Part shown: piece by piece, positions 24,639-34,455 of the stretch | Position numbering within the stretch: the first letter of the stretch is position 1 | Layout: every line of letters starts with the position of its first letter | From: CAYYMD01 sp964472875 | GTDB taxonomy: Bacteria; Planctomycetota; Phycisphaerae; SM23-33 | NCBI GenBank assembly: GCA_964472875.1 | Contig: CAYYMD010000006.1 | Coordinates: forward strand, 1-64,000 | Length of the DNA stretch: 64,000 nucleotides | Direction of reading: 5' to 3' | The notes under the pieces: generated by a model | What the model saw: only the letters and a program-made list of their open reading frames with translations | Databases searched by the model: none | Told to the model about the DNA's origin: nothing | Position numbers and translations under genes: made by a program

Positions 24639-26747
24639 TTAACTCGCTAATACCAATGGGCTGAAGATTACATAAAGGACTATTGTCAGCAGTACACACA
24701 GGAGCCCCGCCACAAGCGCTCCCTTGGAAAATTTCAACTCAAGGTCGGAACGAATCTCGAAGACGAACGGCTTCTTCAGTGGTGAAAGTATAGTCATCAC
24801 AGTCATCACTATCAGGCACAACACGAAAGTGATGGCCATTCGGTTCAGGAAATTGTTCATGAAACCGAGGCCGGCGAATACGCGTGTTTCCTCAGCAAGG
24901 TACCACATGGTGCCGTAACTGATTATGCTTGTGAGCAAACCGGCAACTCCACACATTCGCGGCCCGCGCCGCACAATGAATCCGAACACGAATATCGCCA
25001 GAATTCCCGGAGAAATAAGGCCTTGGGAACCCTGAATGATAGTGAATATAGAATTGGAGATATTCGGGTTACCCAGCATCGGCGAAAGCACGGCCGCGAT
25101 AACTGCAAAACTGACTACCGCTATCCGCCCCAGCAACACGATGGTGTGTTGCCTGGCATTGGGCGAGATGTATTTTTTATACAGGTCCATGGTAAAAATA
25201 GACGACGCGGCGTTTAACATCGCAGCCAACGAACTGATAACCGCACCAAGCAGCGCTGCAAGCACAAAACCGACCAGCCCGACCTTCTCCGGCAGCACCT
25301 CTCCGAGAAGTTGAGCCATAGCAGTATCATATTTATAAGCTGTCAGCGCCTGCTTAGTCACCATGCCACCCTCAGCGGTGGCACGTTCTCTGACCATCTT
25401 GTTGTACTTCTCCACTTCTTCGGCCAGACCCGGATTAACATGCGTCCATGCTCGATCTTCTTTGGAATCAAATACCATGTACGTTGGCGCTTTGAGTTCC
25501 TTGTAATCTTCTCGCGTCATCGAAAGCACGTATGGATTATCCAATTCGGCCTTAATTTCCTTTTGCTTTTCGGCCATATCATACACGGCGACCAAGTATC
25601 TCGAGCCAGGTTCGTCCGGCCAGGATTTGACTTCATCCATGCTTGGGTTTTTCTGCACCTCAACGAATCCCGTCTCGGGATTGGCCTTGTAGTAAAGTAC
25701 CATCGCCTTTCCGGCGTCTCCGCGTGCCTCAAGGCGCATGTCCCCATAGAACAGGTTAAATGCCAGTATACCCGGGATTACCACTACCATAGGAATAATC
25801 AGTTTCAGGAATGCGGAAAATACTATGCCCTTCTGACCCTGCGCCAGCGTCGCCGAACCGAGTGTTCTTTGCGTGATGTACTGGTTCAGTCCCCAGTAAT
25901 AAAAGTTGGGAATCCACAATCCCAGCATCAGAGCCGTCCAGGGTAAAATATTGTCGCTGGCCGGTAGGAACATATTAAGCCGGCTGCTGTTGACGTCAAC
26001 AAAACGTTCCATGGCGCCCTTGCCCTCTTCGAGATTGACCATTTCCACAGCGCCGGATTTGGTGTCGGTGAACGTTGCGACGACGTCAGCGTCACCGAGC
26101 ATCTGAAAGGCGAAAAACATCACTATCGCGCCGCCGATTATCAGCGCGGTCCCCTGCAGCAGATCAGCCCAGACCGAGGCCTTCAGGCCACCGGAGACAA
26201 CATAAACCATAGCAATAAATGCAATTACCAGAGAAGGCGCCAACAGGCTTATCTCTATCCCCGCCTTTCCAAGGAGGGTTTGCATAGTCAGTGCCCCGGA
26301 ATATGTCACCGCCCCCAGCAGAAGCATGTATATAAGCACGGTGGCTATAGCCATGATACTGCGGGCGGCATTATTGTAACGGTATTCCAGGAACTCCGGC
26401 ATGGTGTAGATGCCCGCCCTCAGAAAGTATGGCAGAAAGGCAAAAGCCACCACTACAAGTGTGATGGCCGCCAGCCATTCATAACTGGCGATGGCCATAC
26501 CCACGTGGCTGGCCGCATTACCGCTCATTCCCACGAACTGTTCTGTAGAAATGTTGGCCGCTATCAGGGAAAAACCAATCAGGTACCACTTCAATCCACG
26601 CCCTGCCAGGAAAAAGTCCTGTGCATCCTTTTCCTTGCCCTTGACTGTACGGCTCTTCCACAGGGCAACCACTATAACAAAAAGGACAAATCCAACAAAA
26701 ACAACGTAGTCCAAAATCCCTATGGCAAATCCCAGTGTCGTATACAT
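24639..26747 (-). CDS. Sodium:solute symporter (SSS family) with large extracytoplasmic insertion
   Basis: A 702-residue inner-membrane transporter of the SGLT-like branch, importing sugars or related solutes with Na+. Signatures: DFFLAGRGLKWYLIGFSLIAANISTEQ at the first helices, GLNQYITQRTL, and ALLGAVISSLAAMLNAASSIFTMD. About 13-14 membrane segments are visible. Between SAFLKLIIPMVVVIPGILAFNLFYG and the next helix there is a hydrophilic insert of roughly 140 residues (about 334-475), much longer than in vSGLT. A strong AAGGAG precedes the ATG at 26747. The gene stands alone. It could serve the glycan-degrading enzymes, but nothing in the sequence shows it. Confidence 0.9.
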   Translation of the reverse strand: MYTTLGFAIGILDYVVFVGFVLFVIVVALWKSRTVKGKEKDAQDFFLAGRGLKWYLIGFSLIAANISTEQFVGMSGNAASHVGMAIASYEWLAAITLVVVAFAFLPYFLRAGIYTMPEFLEYRYNNAARSIMAIATVLIYMLLLGAVTYSGALTMQTLLGKAGIEISLLAPSLVIAFIAMVYVVSGGLKASVWADLLQGTALIIGGAIVMFFAFQMLGDADVVATFTDTKSGAVEMVNLEEGKGAMERFVDVNSSRLNMFLPASDNILPWTALMLGLWIPNFYYWGLNQYITQRTLGSATLAQGQKGIVFSAFLKLIIPMVVVIPGILAFNLFYGDMRLEARGDAGKAMVLYYKANPETGFVEVQKNPSMDEVKSWPDEPGSRYLVAVYDMAEKQKEIKAELDNPYVLSMTREDYKELKAPTYMVFDSKEDRAWTHVNPGLAEEVEKYNKMVRERATAEGGMVTKQALTAYKYDTAMAQLLGEVLPEKVGLVGFVLAALLGAVISSLAAMLNAASSIFTMDLYKKYISPNARQHTIVLLGRIAVVSFAVIAAVLSPMLGNPNISNSIFTIIQGSQGLISPGILAIFVFGFIVRRGPRMCGVAGLLTSIISYGTMWYLAEETRVFAGLGFMNNFLNRMAITFVLCLIVMTVMTILSPLKKPFVFEIRSDLELKFSKGALVAGLLCVLLTIVLYVIFSPLVLAS

Positions 26748-27118
26748 GAAGGTAATCTCCTTAATCAGAAAATCTAAGAAATAAACTGTTACCAGTTATA
26801 CTATTATCGTAGTCGGCACTTTATGTCTCCATTGAAGAGACTGTATTATGCACCGACAAACTCGGTCGGTGGATGTATAACAAACAATAAGTTCCGTGTA
26901 TAGGATTTTTTCATCTTTGCCTGTGAACACGGCTTGACTTTATCCACCTATGAAGAGCGAGAAATCAAAACAAATCCATCCCTGCTCTTCAATTTTTGTT
27001 TTTGAAGGCATCCGCACCCACCACTACTCACTGCGTCAGTCGGCAGCGGGTCTCCGATACGCCTTGCGTTGACCTTCATATTATGACTCCGGCAGGCAAC
27101 CTCAAATGTCAGGCAAAT
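26748..27118. other. Gene-free stretch upstream of the symporter
   Basis: No coding frame stands out on either strand. It should contain the symporter promoter near its left end and probably eroded sequence of the neighbouring transposase relic at its right end. No hairpin with a T tract and no repeats were found. Confidence 0.35.
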
Positions 27119-27460
27119 TCAGCGGACACGACAATCTTTGTTGTTATTTTTGACGATCGTTTCAAACGTCGCCACGCACCTATCGGGAGCTTCCCCTGCG
27201 GGGAGCTCATGAAGATCGTCGGGGCGAAGCAAGGCCGGCCTTTGTTCGTTGTCGGTGTGATACACCCGGCGGGTATAGCCGCCTCGCTGGAGATTCGCCA
27301 AGTCCCTGGCGTCAATCGGGTCGGTCTTGTCGCCGTCGGCGTAGATGGCCTTGTTCCGCATAGTAGTCTGTAACGGCGATGCCCCACCGGCAATATTCTG
27401 TGTGCGTCGCCGTGCGGGATATTCTCGCCCCTGGCTCTCGTTCAAATCGGCGATTATCAC
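27119..27460 (-). pseudogene. IS110-like transposase fragment
   Basis: A 113-codon minus-strand frame contains a stretch (NKAIYADGDKTDPIDARDLANLQ, then RGGYTRRVYHTDNEQR) that resembles the KTD-x-x-DAR block of IS110-family transposases. The catalytic N-terminal part (the DEDD fold start) and the whole C-terminal serine-containing domain are missing. After DNEQR the translation no longer looks like the family, so a frameshift or junction is likely there. No inverted repeats are visible. It is probably a dead relic between lepA and the symporter. The assignment rests on one motif. Confidence 0.5.
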
Positions 27461-27495
27461 TTTGATAACTCCTTTAAATTAAAGTCATTTATCTG

Positions 27496-29292
27496 TCAAG
27501 TCGATTCGCCCAGCACCGCCATAAACGCCTTCTGTGGAATCTCGACGTTGCTGACCATTTTCATGCGTTTTTTACCTTCCTTCTGTTTCTCCAGCAGTTT
27601 CCTTTTGCGCGTAACGTCGCCGCCGTAGCACTTGGATGTAACGTTTTTGCGGATGGCCTTTACTGTTTCCCGCGCAATTACCCGCGAGCCGACGGCCGCC
27701 TGAAGTGGAATGTCGAACATGTGTCGCGGTATCTCGCTGCGAAGCCGCTGGATGACATCCCGGCCGCGACGCTGGGCCTTGTCGCGGTGCACGATTATCG
27801 AAAGTGCATCGACGCGCTGTTCGTTGACCAGTATGTCCAGCCGCACAAGGTCTTCGGCACGGTAGCCGATGACCTCGTAGTCCATCGTGCCATATCCGCG
27901 CGTGGAGGACTTCAGTTTGTCATAAAAATCGTATACGACCTCCGAAAGCGGAAATTCATAGGTAATAATAACCCGCTCGGCCGAAAGATAATCCGTTACC
28001 TGGTAAACGCCACGGCGCTGCTCGGACAGCGTCATGACTGCCCCGATTGCTTCGGCTGGAACTATGAGGTCGGCGCGTATGTAAGGTTCGCGTATTTCAT
28101 CGATTTTGCTCACCTCCGGCAGGTCGCCGGGACAATCAACTTCTAATTTTTCGCCTTCGGTGGTAAGCACTTCGTAAGGGACAGACGGCGCGGTCTGGAC
28201 GACGTTGATATCGTGCTCGCGTTCAAGCCGCTCCTGGACGATCTCCATGTGCAGCATGCCCAGAAATCCGCAGCGGAAACCGAAGCCAAGCGCATCGGAA
28301 TTTATCGGCTGGTATGTCAGTGCCGAATCGTTCAGCTCCAGCCGCTGAAGTGCCTGCCGTAGTTGTGGAAACTGCGTGTCCGCCCCCGGGAAAAAGTCGC
28401 AAAACACCATCCGCCGCGGCGGGCGATACCCGCCAAGCCGCTCTGCGGCCGGTTCGTCCGCGCCTGTGACAGTGTCCCCCACGTGCACCGCCGATATATC
28501 GCGTATATTTGCTACAATGTAGCCCACCTCCCCGGCCGAGAGAGAATCGACCTCTGTCGGAGCCGGGTTGAATTTGCCGAGCTCGGATATCTGGTGCTCC
28601 TCGCCCGTGCCCATCATGCGAACCTGCTGGCCCGATTTCAGCGCACCTTCGAACATGCGAACATAGACTATTACACCGCGATAATCGTCGTAGGTGCTGT
28701 CGAAAACGAGCGCCTTTGCGGGCACATCGGCCCGGCCGCCGGGCGGCGGAAGCTGCGTCACAATGGCCTCGAGTACTTCATCAATGCCCTCGCCGCTCTT
28801 TGCGGAAACAAATATACAGTCCTCGGCCGGTCGCTTGATAAGGTGCTCAATCTCCATTGCCGTATCCTCCGGCCGGGCCGTCGGAAGGTCTATTTTGTTT
28901 ACCACCGGCACGATGGTCAGCTCGCCCTTCTGGGCAAGGTGCGCGTTGGCGACGGTCTGCGCCTCAACGCCTTGCGCCGCATCGACCACAAGCAACGTGC
29001 CGTCACAGGCGGCCAGAGACCTGTCCACCTCGTAGTGGAAATCCACGTGGCCGGGCGTGTCTATCATATTAAGCATGTATCGCCGGCCTTTATGTTCATA
29101 ATAGAACGTTACCGCGGATGACTTGATGGTGATTCCCCGCTCCCGCTCAAGGTCCATCTCGTCGAGCAGTTGGTCGCGGAACTGTCGCTGCGTAATCGCG
29201 CCTGTGCGCAGTAGCATACGATCCGCCAGCGTGCTCTTGCCATGGTCTATGTGCGCAACGATGCTGAAATTTCTGATTAATTCGCGGTCCAT
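27496..29292 (-). CDS. lepA: Elongation factor 4 (LepA) GTPase
   Basis: A 598-residue translational GTPase that back-translocates or remodels stalled ribosomes. G1 AHIDHGKST, RERGITIKS, DTPGHVDF and VNKIDLPTA are all present. The C-terminal LepA domain ends with KRKLLEKQKEGKKRMK. The long frame begins at 29409, but the family N-terminus (MDRELIRNFSIVAHIDHGKST) fixes the start at 29292. Normal length, no anomalies. Confidence 0.96.
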   Translation of the reverse strand: MDRELIRNFSIVAHIDHGKSTLADRMLLRTGAITQRQFRDQLLDEMDLERERGITIKSSAVTFYYEHKGRRYMLNMIDTPGHVDFHYEVDRSLAACDGTLLVVDAAQGVEAQTVANAHLAQKGELTIVPVVNKIDLPTARPEDTAMEIEHLIKRPAEDCIFVSAKSGEGIDEVLEAIVTQLPPPGGRADVPAKALVFDSTYDDYRGVIVYVRMFEGALKSGQQVRMMGTGEEHQISELGKFNPAPTEVDSLSAGEVGYIVANIRDISAVHVGDTVTGADEPAAERLGGYRPPRRMVFCDFFPGADTQFPQLRQALQRLELNDSALTYQPINSDALGFGFRCGFLGMLHMEIVQERLEREHDINVVQTAPSVPYEVLTTEGEKLEVDCPGDLPEVSKIDEIREPYIRADLIVPAEAIGAVMTLSEQRRGVYQVTDYLSAERVIITYEFPLSEVVYDFYDKLKSSTRGYGTMDYEVIGYRAEDLVRLDILVNEQRVDALSIIVHRDKAQRRGRDVIQRLRSEIPRHMFDIPLQAAVGSRVIARETVKAIRKNVTSKCYGGDVTRKRKLLEKQKEGKKRMKMVSNVEIPQKAFMAVLGEST

Positions 29293-29450
29293 AATGAAGA
29301 TTTTAACATAATCTGCGGCATGAAACAGCAATAGGGTGGCGGCGTGCCCGATTAATCGCCCGGCGGCGCTCCTACGCAGTCGCGTTTTTACATATCGAAA
29401 TATTAGCACGGTGGTGTGGGAACGCCACCGCGTATGTATGTGGATTTTGC

Positions 29451-30020
29451 CTAACCGCCCAGCGGTGCGTGGTCCATGGCCGTGTATATAGGCCCGCGGG
29501 AGGAGAGTTTGCTCGAATAAACCACAACCTCCGCGGCGTGTTGGCGGCCGAAATCCGTCTCAGCAAACCGCCCGGCCGATTCGCGAATGGTGGCAGTATC
29601 ACGTACGCGCTTTATCCTGGCCAGCGTGATGTGCGGACGAAAGGGGCGTGTCTCACGTTTGAAACCAAGTTCGCCGAGTTCATTGCTGAGTTTTTCGTAC
29701 AGCTCGACCATTCGTCCATGAGGATCTTCCACGCCACCCCATATCATCTTAAGGCGACGCCCTTGTGGTGGAATTAGCACCAGGCCGCGAACGCTGAAAT
29801 CGAACGGACGGATATTTGCAGCTCCCCGCCGCACCGCGTGGCATACTTCCTTAAGGGCATCTTCATCCACATCACCCAAAAAATTCATCGTCACGTGCAG
29901 ATTTTCCCGCGCCACCCATCTAATCTTCGCATCGCCGGCGTCTATCTTCTCGCACGCCCGGCCCAGCGATTTTCGCGCGGCGGCATCTATATCAATTGCG
30001 CAGAAGGTTCGAATCGCCAT
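29451..30020 (-). CDS. thpR: RNA 2',3'-cyclic phosphodiesterase (2H family)
   Basis: A 189-residue protein with the two HxT motifs of 2H phosphoesterases: NLHVTMNFLG (about 41-50) and FRPHITLARI (about 128-137). ThpR opens 2',3'-cyclic phosphates on RNA and ligates tRNA halves in vitro. MAIRTFCAIDID is the usual start. The gene follows the PfkB kinase after 9 bp, so it is in an operon with it. Confidence 0.9.
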   Translation of the reverse strand: MAIRTFCAIDIDAAARKSLGRACEKIDAGDAKIRWVARENLHVTMNFLGDVDEDALKEVCHAVRRGAANIRPFDFSVRGLVLIPPQGRRLKMIWGGVEDPHGRMVELYEKLSNELGELGFKRETRPFRPHITLARIKRVRDTATIRESAGRFAETDFGRQHAAEVVVYSSKLSSRGPIYTAMDHAPLGG

Positions 30021-30029
30021 TGTGATGAC

Positions 30030-30935
30030 TCAGAACTGTGCGGAATTTCGGAACTCCTCCAGGCCGACATCTATGTCGTTTTTGCTGACGGCCTGCAGGC
30101 CGCTGAGTGAAAAATCCTTAAGTGTGATACCGGCCGTAACCGTTCCGTATGCTACCGCCCGCCGAAGCGAATCATTATCAGAATTTTCGCACGATGCCAG
30201 GTAGCCCATCATCGCCCCGGCAAAACTGTCGCCCGCGCCCGTGGGATCCACCACTTCAATCGACGGATACGCCGGTATCGGATAAACCTTATCGCCTGCA
30301 AATATCAAACTGCCGTGCTCGCCCTTCTTGACAACCACGAACCCCCTCACCATGTCCGAAATCCGCTCGCCGGCGATGACCACATTGGACTCCTCTGTAA
30401 ACAGACGCGCCTCGGCGTCGTTGAGCACCAGTCCGTCCAATTGGCCTATCAGTTCGGTTAATTTTTCCCGTTCGGTGGTTATCCAAAGATCCATGGTGTC
30501 GGCCACGACCATCCGTGGGGATTCGAGCTGTCCCAGAAGCTCCATCTGAAGTGCCGGATGCGTATTTGCCAGAAAAACGAAATCCGAATCGCGGAACTGC
30601 TGCGGAATCTGTGGGCCGACCTCCTCCAGCACGTTTAAATCGACCTCAATAGTATCTCGGACGTTGACATCCTCGTGATATCGGCCGTGCCAGCGGAAGG
30701 TCTTTGAGTTCTGACGCACCTCTATACCCGCGGTGTCTATTTCCTGGTGCCGCTCCAGCGGGGCCAGAAAACCTTCCGGCAGGTCTTCACCCACCACGCC
30801 TACCACGCGCACCGGCGAAAAGAAACTGGCCGCGTAGGCAAAATATACCGCCGAACCGCCAAGGACGTTCTCGGCCGTGCCGGATGGCGCCTCGACCGTG
30901 TCAATACCTATACTTCCTGTTACCAATAAAGACAT
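30030..30935 (-). CDS. PfkB-family sugar/nucleoside kinase
   Basis: A 301-residue ribokinase-fold kinase. The N-terminal substrate region is GSIGIDTVEAP...LGGSAVYFAYAASFF, and the C-terminal anion-hole/catalytic motif is DPTGAGDSFAGAMMGYLA, with the Asp as base. It phosphorylates a sugar, nucleoside or similar hydroxyl compound; the substrate is not evident. It is followed after 9 bp by thpR. Confidence 0.88.
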   Translation of the reverse strand: MSLLVTGSIGIDTVEAPSGTAENVLGGSAVYFAYAASFFSPVRVVGVVGEDLPEGFLAPLERHQEIDTAGIEVRQNSKTFRWHGRYHEDVNVRDTIEVDLNVLEEVGPQIPQQFRDSDFVFLANTHPALQMELLGQLESPRMVVADTMDLWITTEREKLTELIGQLDGLVLNDAEARLFTEESNVVIAGERISDMVRGFVVVKKGEHGSLIFAGDKVYPIPAYPSIEVVDPTGAGDSFAGAMMGYLASCENSDNDSLRRAVAYGTVTAGITLKDFSLSGLQAVSKNDIDVGLEEFRNSAQF

Positions 30936-31041
30936 ATCTATTACTCTCTTTTTTTAATTACGAACATGGATTGCAGACCGAAGCGGATATTGTGCCTAAG
31001 TGCCCACCATTTTGCAATTATCAATTTTTCTTAGATTAGAG

Positions 31042-32532
31042 TTATTCCTCTACATTTTGCAGTTTCAGACACCTGTCAATGCGGGCCAGAGTCTTGTCCC
31101 TGCCGAGTATGGCCAGAGTCTGGTCGATACCCGGACTCACCTTGGTGCCGGTCACTGCCACGCGCAGCGGCTGGGCGACCTTGCCCATGCCCAGTTCCTT
31201 CTTTTGGCAGAAATCCTTTATCGCCTGCTGGAGTTTATCCGGCTCCCACGGACATTCGCTCAGAACATCGCGAAGTTCCCGCAAAACCTCATAGCCGGCC
31301 CCGTCATTCTTGGCCAGCACCTTCTTCACGGCCTTAGGGTCGTACTCATATGCATCGTCTGAGGCAAAAAGCACGCCGCACTTGTCTGCAATATCCGCAA
31401 GCGTCCTGGCGTTGGTATTGGCCCGAAGCAGTTGCATGAGCACCTCATCATCCTGCGGTATGGGCACATCCGGATTCAGCGAAAGATAATCTTTCAGCCC
31501 CAACAGCAGGCATTGCTCATCCGCGGCAGCCATCGCATCCGTATTGAACGCCAGCAGTTTGTCGCGGTCAAACCTGGCATTGGCCTTGCCTATTCTCTCG
31601 GGGCCGAACAGATCCACCATTTCGTCCAGGGTCATCTTCTCCCGGTCACCGCCCGGATTCCAGCCCAGCAGCGCGATGAAATTCACCAGCGCCTCGGGCA
31701 GGTAACCCATTTTGCGGAACGAGTGAACCTCCACCGCCCCGTCCCGTTTAGACAGTTTCCGCCCCTGCATATCGAGTATAAGCGGCAGATGGCAGTACCG
31801 CGGCGTCTCGAACCCAAGCGCTTCACGCAGGGCCGCATGTCGCCACGTCTGGGCGAGAAATTCCTGACCGCGGCAGATATAATTGACACCCATAAGGGCA
31901 TCATCGACCACGTTGGCCAGATGATACGTCGGCCAGCCGTCGGCCTTGAGAATAATGAAATCGCTCTGCTCGCTCGGCGGCATAGTCACCTCGCCAAATG
32001 CATCGTCACGGATAGTCACTTCCCGCATGGGGCAGACGAAGCGCACGGCCACGGGCTTGCCGGCCGCGCGGGCCTGCTCGGCCTCGTCCTTGGTGGGGAA
32101 CTTCTCAGGGCGCGGGTAGCGGAAGTTCTGCTTTGCGGCCGCCGCGTCGTCGCGCATCTGCTTTAGTTCTTCTGAGGTCTCAAAAGCGTAGTAGGCCTTG
32201 CCCTCGTCCAGCAACTGCTCGACGTAGCGGCGATAAATATCCAGCCGTTGCGACTGGCGGTATGGTCCGGCGTCACCCTTGTCGATAATACCCCCGTCGT
32301 CCAAATCCACGCCCTCATCCCACTCCAGACCAAGCCAGCGGAGGTCGTCTATTATTTTGGGTATGGCCGTCTCGTCGTGCCGGGCCTGGTCGGTATCTTC
32401 TATTCGCAACAGGAATGTCCCGCCGCTCCTGCGTGCCAGTAGATAGTTATACAAGGCGGTCCGTGCACCGCCAACGTGCAGGTACCCCGTCGGCGACGGC
32501 GCAAATCGGGTTTTTAAATTTTTATCACTCAT
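31042..32532 (-). CDS. gltX: Glutamyl-tRNA synthetase
   Basis: A 496-residue class I synthetase. The HIGH-type motif is APSPTGYLHVGGARTALYNYLLARR and the KMSKS-type motif is KLSKRDGAVEV. The C-terminal anticodon-binding helical domain is present. The family N-terminus places the start at the ATG at 32532 rather than at the longer frame. It is divergent from glnS with 117 bp between. Presence of glnS suggests this enzyme can be discriminating. Confidence 0.95.
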   Translation of the reverse strand: MSDKNLKTRFAPSPTGYLHVGGARTALYNYLLARRSGGTFLLRIEDTDQARHDETAIPKIIDDLRWLGLEWDEGVDLDDGGIIDKGDAGPYRQSQRLDIYRRYVEQLLDEGKAYYAFETSEELKQMRDDAAAAKQNFRYPRPEKFPTKDEAEQARAAGKPVAVRFVCPMREVTIRDDAFGEVTMPPSEQSDFIILKADGWPTYHLANVVDDALMGVNYICRGQEFLAQTWRHAALREALGFETPRYCHLPLILDMQGRKLSKRDGAVEVHSFRKMGYLPEALVNFIALLGWNPGGDREKMTLDEMVDLFGPERIGKANARFDRDKLLAFNTDAMAAADEQCLLLGLKDYLSLNPDVPIPQDDEVLMQLLRANTNARTLADIADKCGVLFASDDAYEYDPKAVKKVLAKNDGAGYEVLRELRDVLSECPWEPDKLQQAIKDFCQKKELGMGKVAQPLRVAVTGTKVSPGIDQTLAILGRDKTLARIDRCLKLQNVEE

Positions 32533-32649
32533 ACATATTAACGTACCGGCCCACACGATTCTTTTCAATGCAATTGGTATGTTCCTGATCATTGTCAAAC
32601 CGGCTTCGCGCCAATACAATGCCAAATTACCCGTAAGATTGGATCAACT

Positions 32650-34371
32650 ATGAACCAAGACAAAGACAGCAAAAAACTCGACTTCATCCGCCAGATCGTC
32701 GCCGACGATAAAAAAGCCGGTAAGTGGGATGGCCATGTCGTAACACGCTTCCCGCCCGAGCCGAACGGATACCTCCACATCGGCCACGCCAAGGCGGTGT
32801 GGATAAACTACGGCATCGCGCAGGAATTCGGCGGGCGGTTCCACCTCCGCATGGACGACACGAATCCCATGGCCGAGGAGGAGGCGTACGTGGCCGCGAT
32901 AAAAGAGGACGTCGCATGGCTCGGCGCCGACTGGGGCGAGCGATTCCACTACGCCAGTGACTACTTCGAGCAAATGTACGAATACGCCGTTGAACTGGCG
33001 AAAAAGGGCAAGGCCTACGTGGATGATCTCTCGGCCGAGGAAATCCGCGAATATCGCGGCACACTGACCTCACCGGGCAGGAACAGCCCCTACCGCGACC
33101 GCCCCGTCGCCGAGAACCTCGATTTGCTCGATCGCATGAAGACCGGCGAGTTCCCCAACGGGTCGCGCGTCCTGCGGGCGAAAATCGATATGGCACACCC
33201 GAACATGAACATGCGCGACCCGGTAATGTACCGCATCCTCCACGCCGAACACCCCCACCGAGGCGGAAAGTGGTGCATCTATCCCACCTACGACTGGGCC
33301 CACGGGCTGGAGGACTCCATCGAGGGCGTCACGCACTCACTGTGCTCGCTGGAGTTCGAGAACCACCGCCCGCTTTACAACTGGTTCATAGACGCAATAA
33401 ACGACGGCCGCGATGATAAAATTCATCATCCACAGCAGATTGAATTCGCGCGGTTCAACCTGACATACACGGTGATGTCAAAGCGCCTGCTGCGCGAACT
33501 GGTCGACGGCGGGCACGTTTGCGGCTGGGACGACCCGCGCCTGCCGACCATTCGCGGCCTGCGTCGCCGCGGATTCACGCCGGAGGCCATCCGCGATTTT
33601 ATGAAGCACATCGGCGTCAACAAGTTCGTCAGCACCATCGAGGTCGAACTGCTGGAGCATTTCCTGCGGCAAGACCTGAACAAACGCGCTCCGCGGCGGA
33701 TGGCCGTACTGCGGCCGCTGAAGGTGGTCATAGACAATTACCCCGATGGGCAAATCGAGCAACTCGAAGCGATAAACAATCCCGAGGATGAGTCGGCCGG
33801 CGTGCGGCAGGTGCCCTTCTCCAGGGTAATCTACATCGAGCGCGGCGACTTCATGGAGGACCCGCCGAAAAAGTTCTACCGTCTCTCGCCCGGCCGGGAA
33901 GTCCGCCTGCGCTACGCGTACTTCATTAAGTGCAACGACGTTGTCAAGGATGAATACGGAAACGTCGTGGAGGTCCACTGCACGTACGACCCGGCCACGC
34001 GCGGCGGCGACGCCCCCGACGGGCGGAAGGTCAAGTCCACGCTGCACTGGGTGGCGGCCAAGACGGCCGTCGAGGCCGAGGTCCGCCTGTACGACCGCCT
34101 GTTCATCAGGGAAGACCCCACGAATACGCCCGAAGGCGGCGACTGGAAGGATAATATCAACCCCGACTCGCTGGAGGTGCTAACCGGCTGCAAACTCGAA
34201 CCGTCACTGGCCGACATCACACCCGGCTGGATATGCCAGTTCGAGCGCAAGGGCTATTTCTGTGTCGACCCCGACAGCACCTCCGAAAACCCCGTCTTCA
34301 ACCGCACAGTAACACTAAAAGACACCTGGGCCAAAATCCAAAAACGCCGACAAAAACAAAACAAATCTTAG
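32650..34371 (+). CDS. glnS: Glutaminyl-tRNA synthetase
   Basis: A 573-residue class I synthetase. Motifs: PPEPNGYLHIGHAKAVWIN, RMDDTNP, YPTYDWAHGLEDSIEGVTHSL and MSKRLLREL. A two-part beta-barrel anticodon-binding region follows (VLRPLKVVIDNYP onward). Most bacteria lack GlnRS and use the amidotransferase route, so its presence marks this lineage. It is likely an old transfer, as in proteobacteria and some PVC bacteria. Divergent from gltX. Confidence 0.95.
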   Translation: MNQDKDSKKLDFIRQIVADDKKAGKWDGHVVTRFPPEPNGYLHIGHAKAVWINYGIAQEFGGRFHLRMDDTNPMAEEEAYVAAIKEDVAWLGADWGERFHYASDYFEQMYEYAVELAKKGKAYVDDLSAEEIREYRGTLTSPGRNSPYRDRPVAENLDLLDRMKTGEFPNGSRVLRAKIDMAHPNMNMRDPVMYRILHAEHPHRGGKWCIYPTYDWAHGLEDSIEGVTHSLCSLEFENHRPLYNWFIDAINDGRDDKIHHPQQIEFARFNLTYTVMSKRLLRELVDGGHVCGWDDPRLPTIRGLRRRGFTPEAIRDFMKHIGVNKFVSTIEVELLEHFLRQDLNKRAPRRMAVLRPLKVVIDNYPDGQIEQLEAINNPEDESAGVRQVPFSRVIYIERGDFMEDPPKKFYRLSPGREVRLRYAYFIKCNDVVKDEYGNVVEVHCTYDPATRGGDAPDGRKVKSTLHWVAAKTAVEAEVRLYDRLFIREDPTNTPEGGDWKDNINPDSLEVLTGCKLEPSLADITPGWICQFERKGYFCVDPDSTSENPVFNRTVTLKDTWAKIQKRRQKQNKS

Positions 34372-34455
34372 GGCCTGAAACTCTGCTGCCGGCGGAAAGG
34401 ATTTCATTCACAACGGCGATGACGGAACGCTCGTGACATGAACAAACATGAACAA

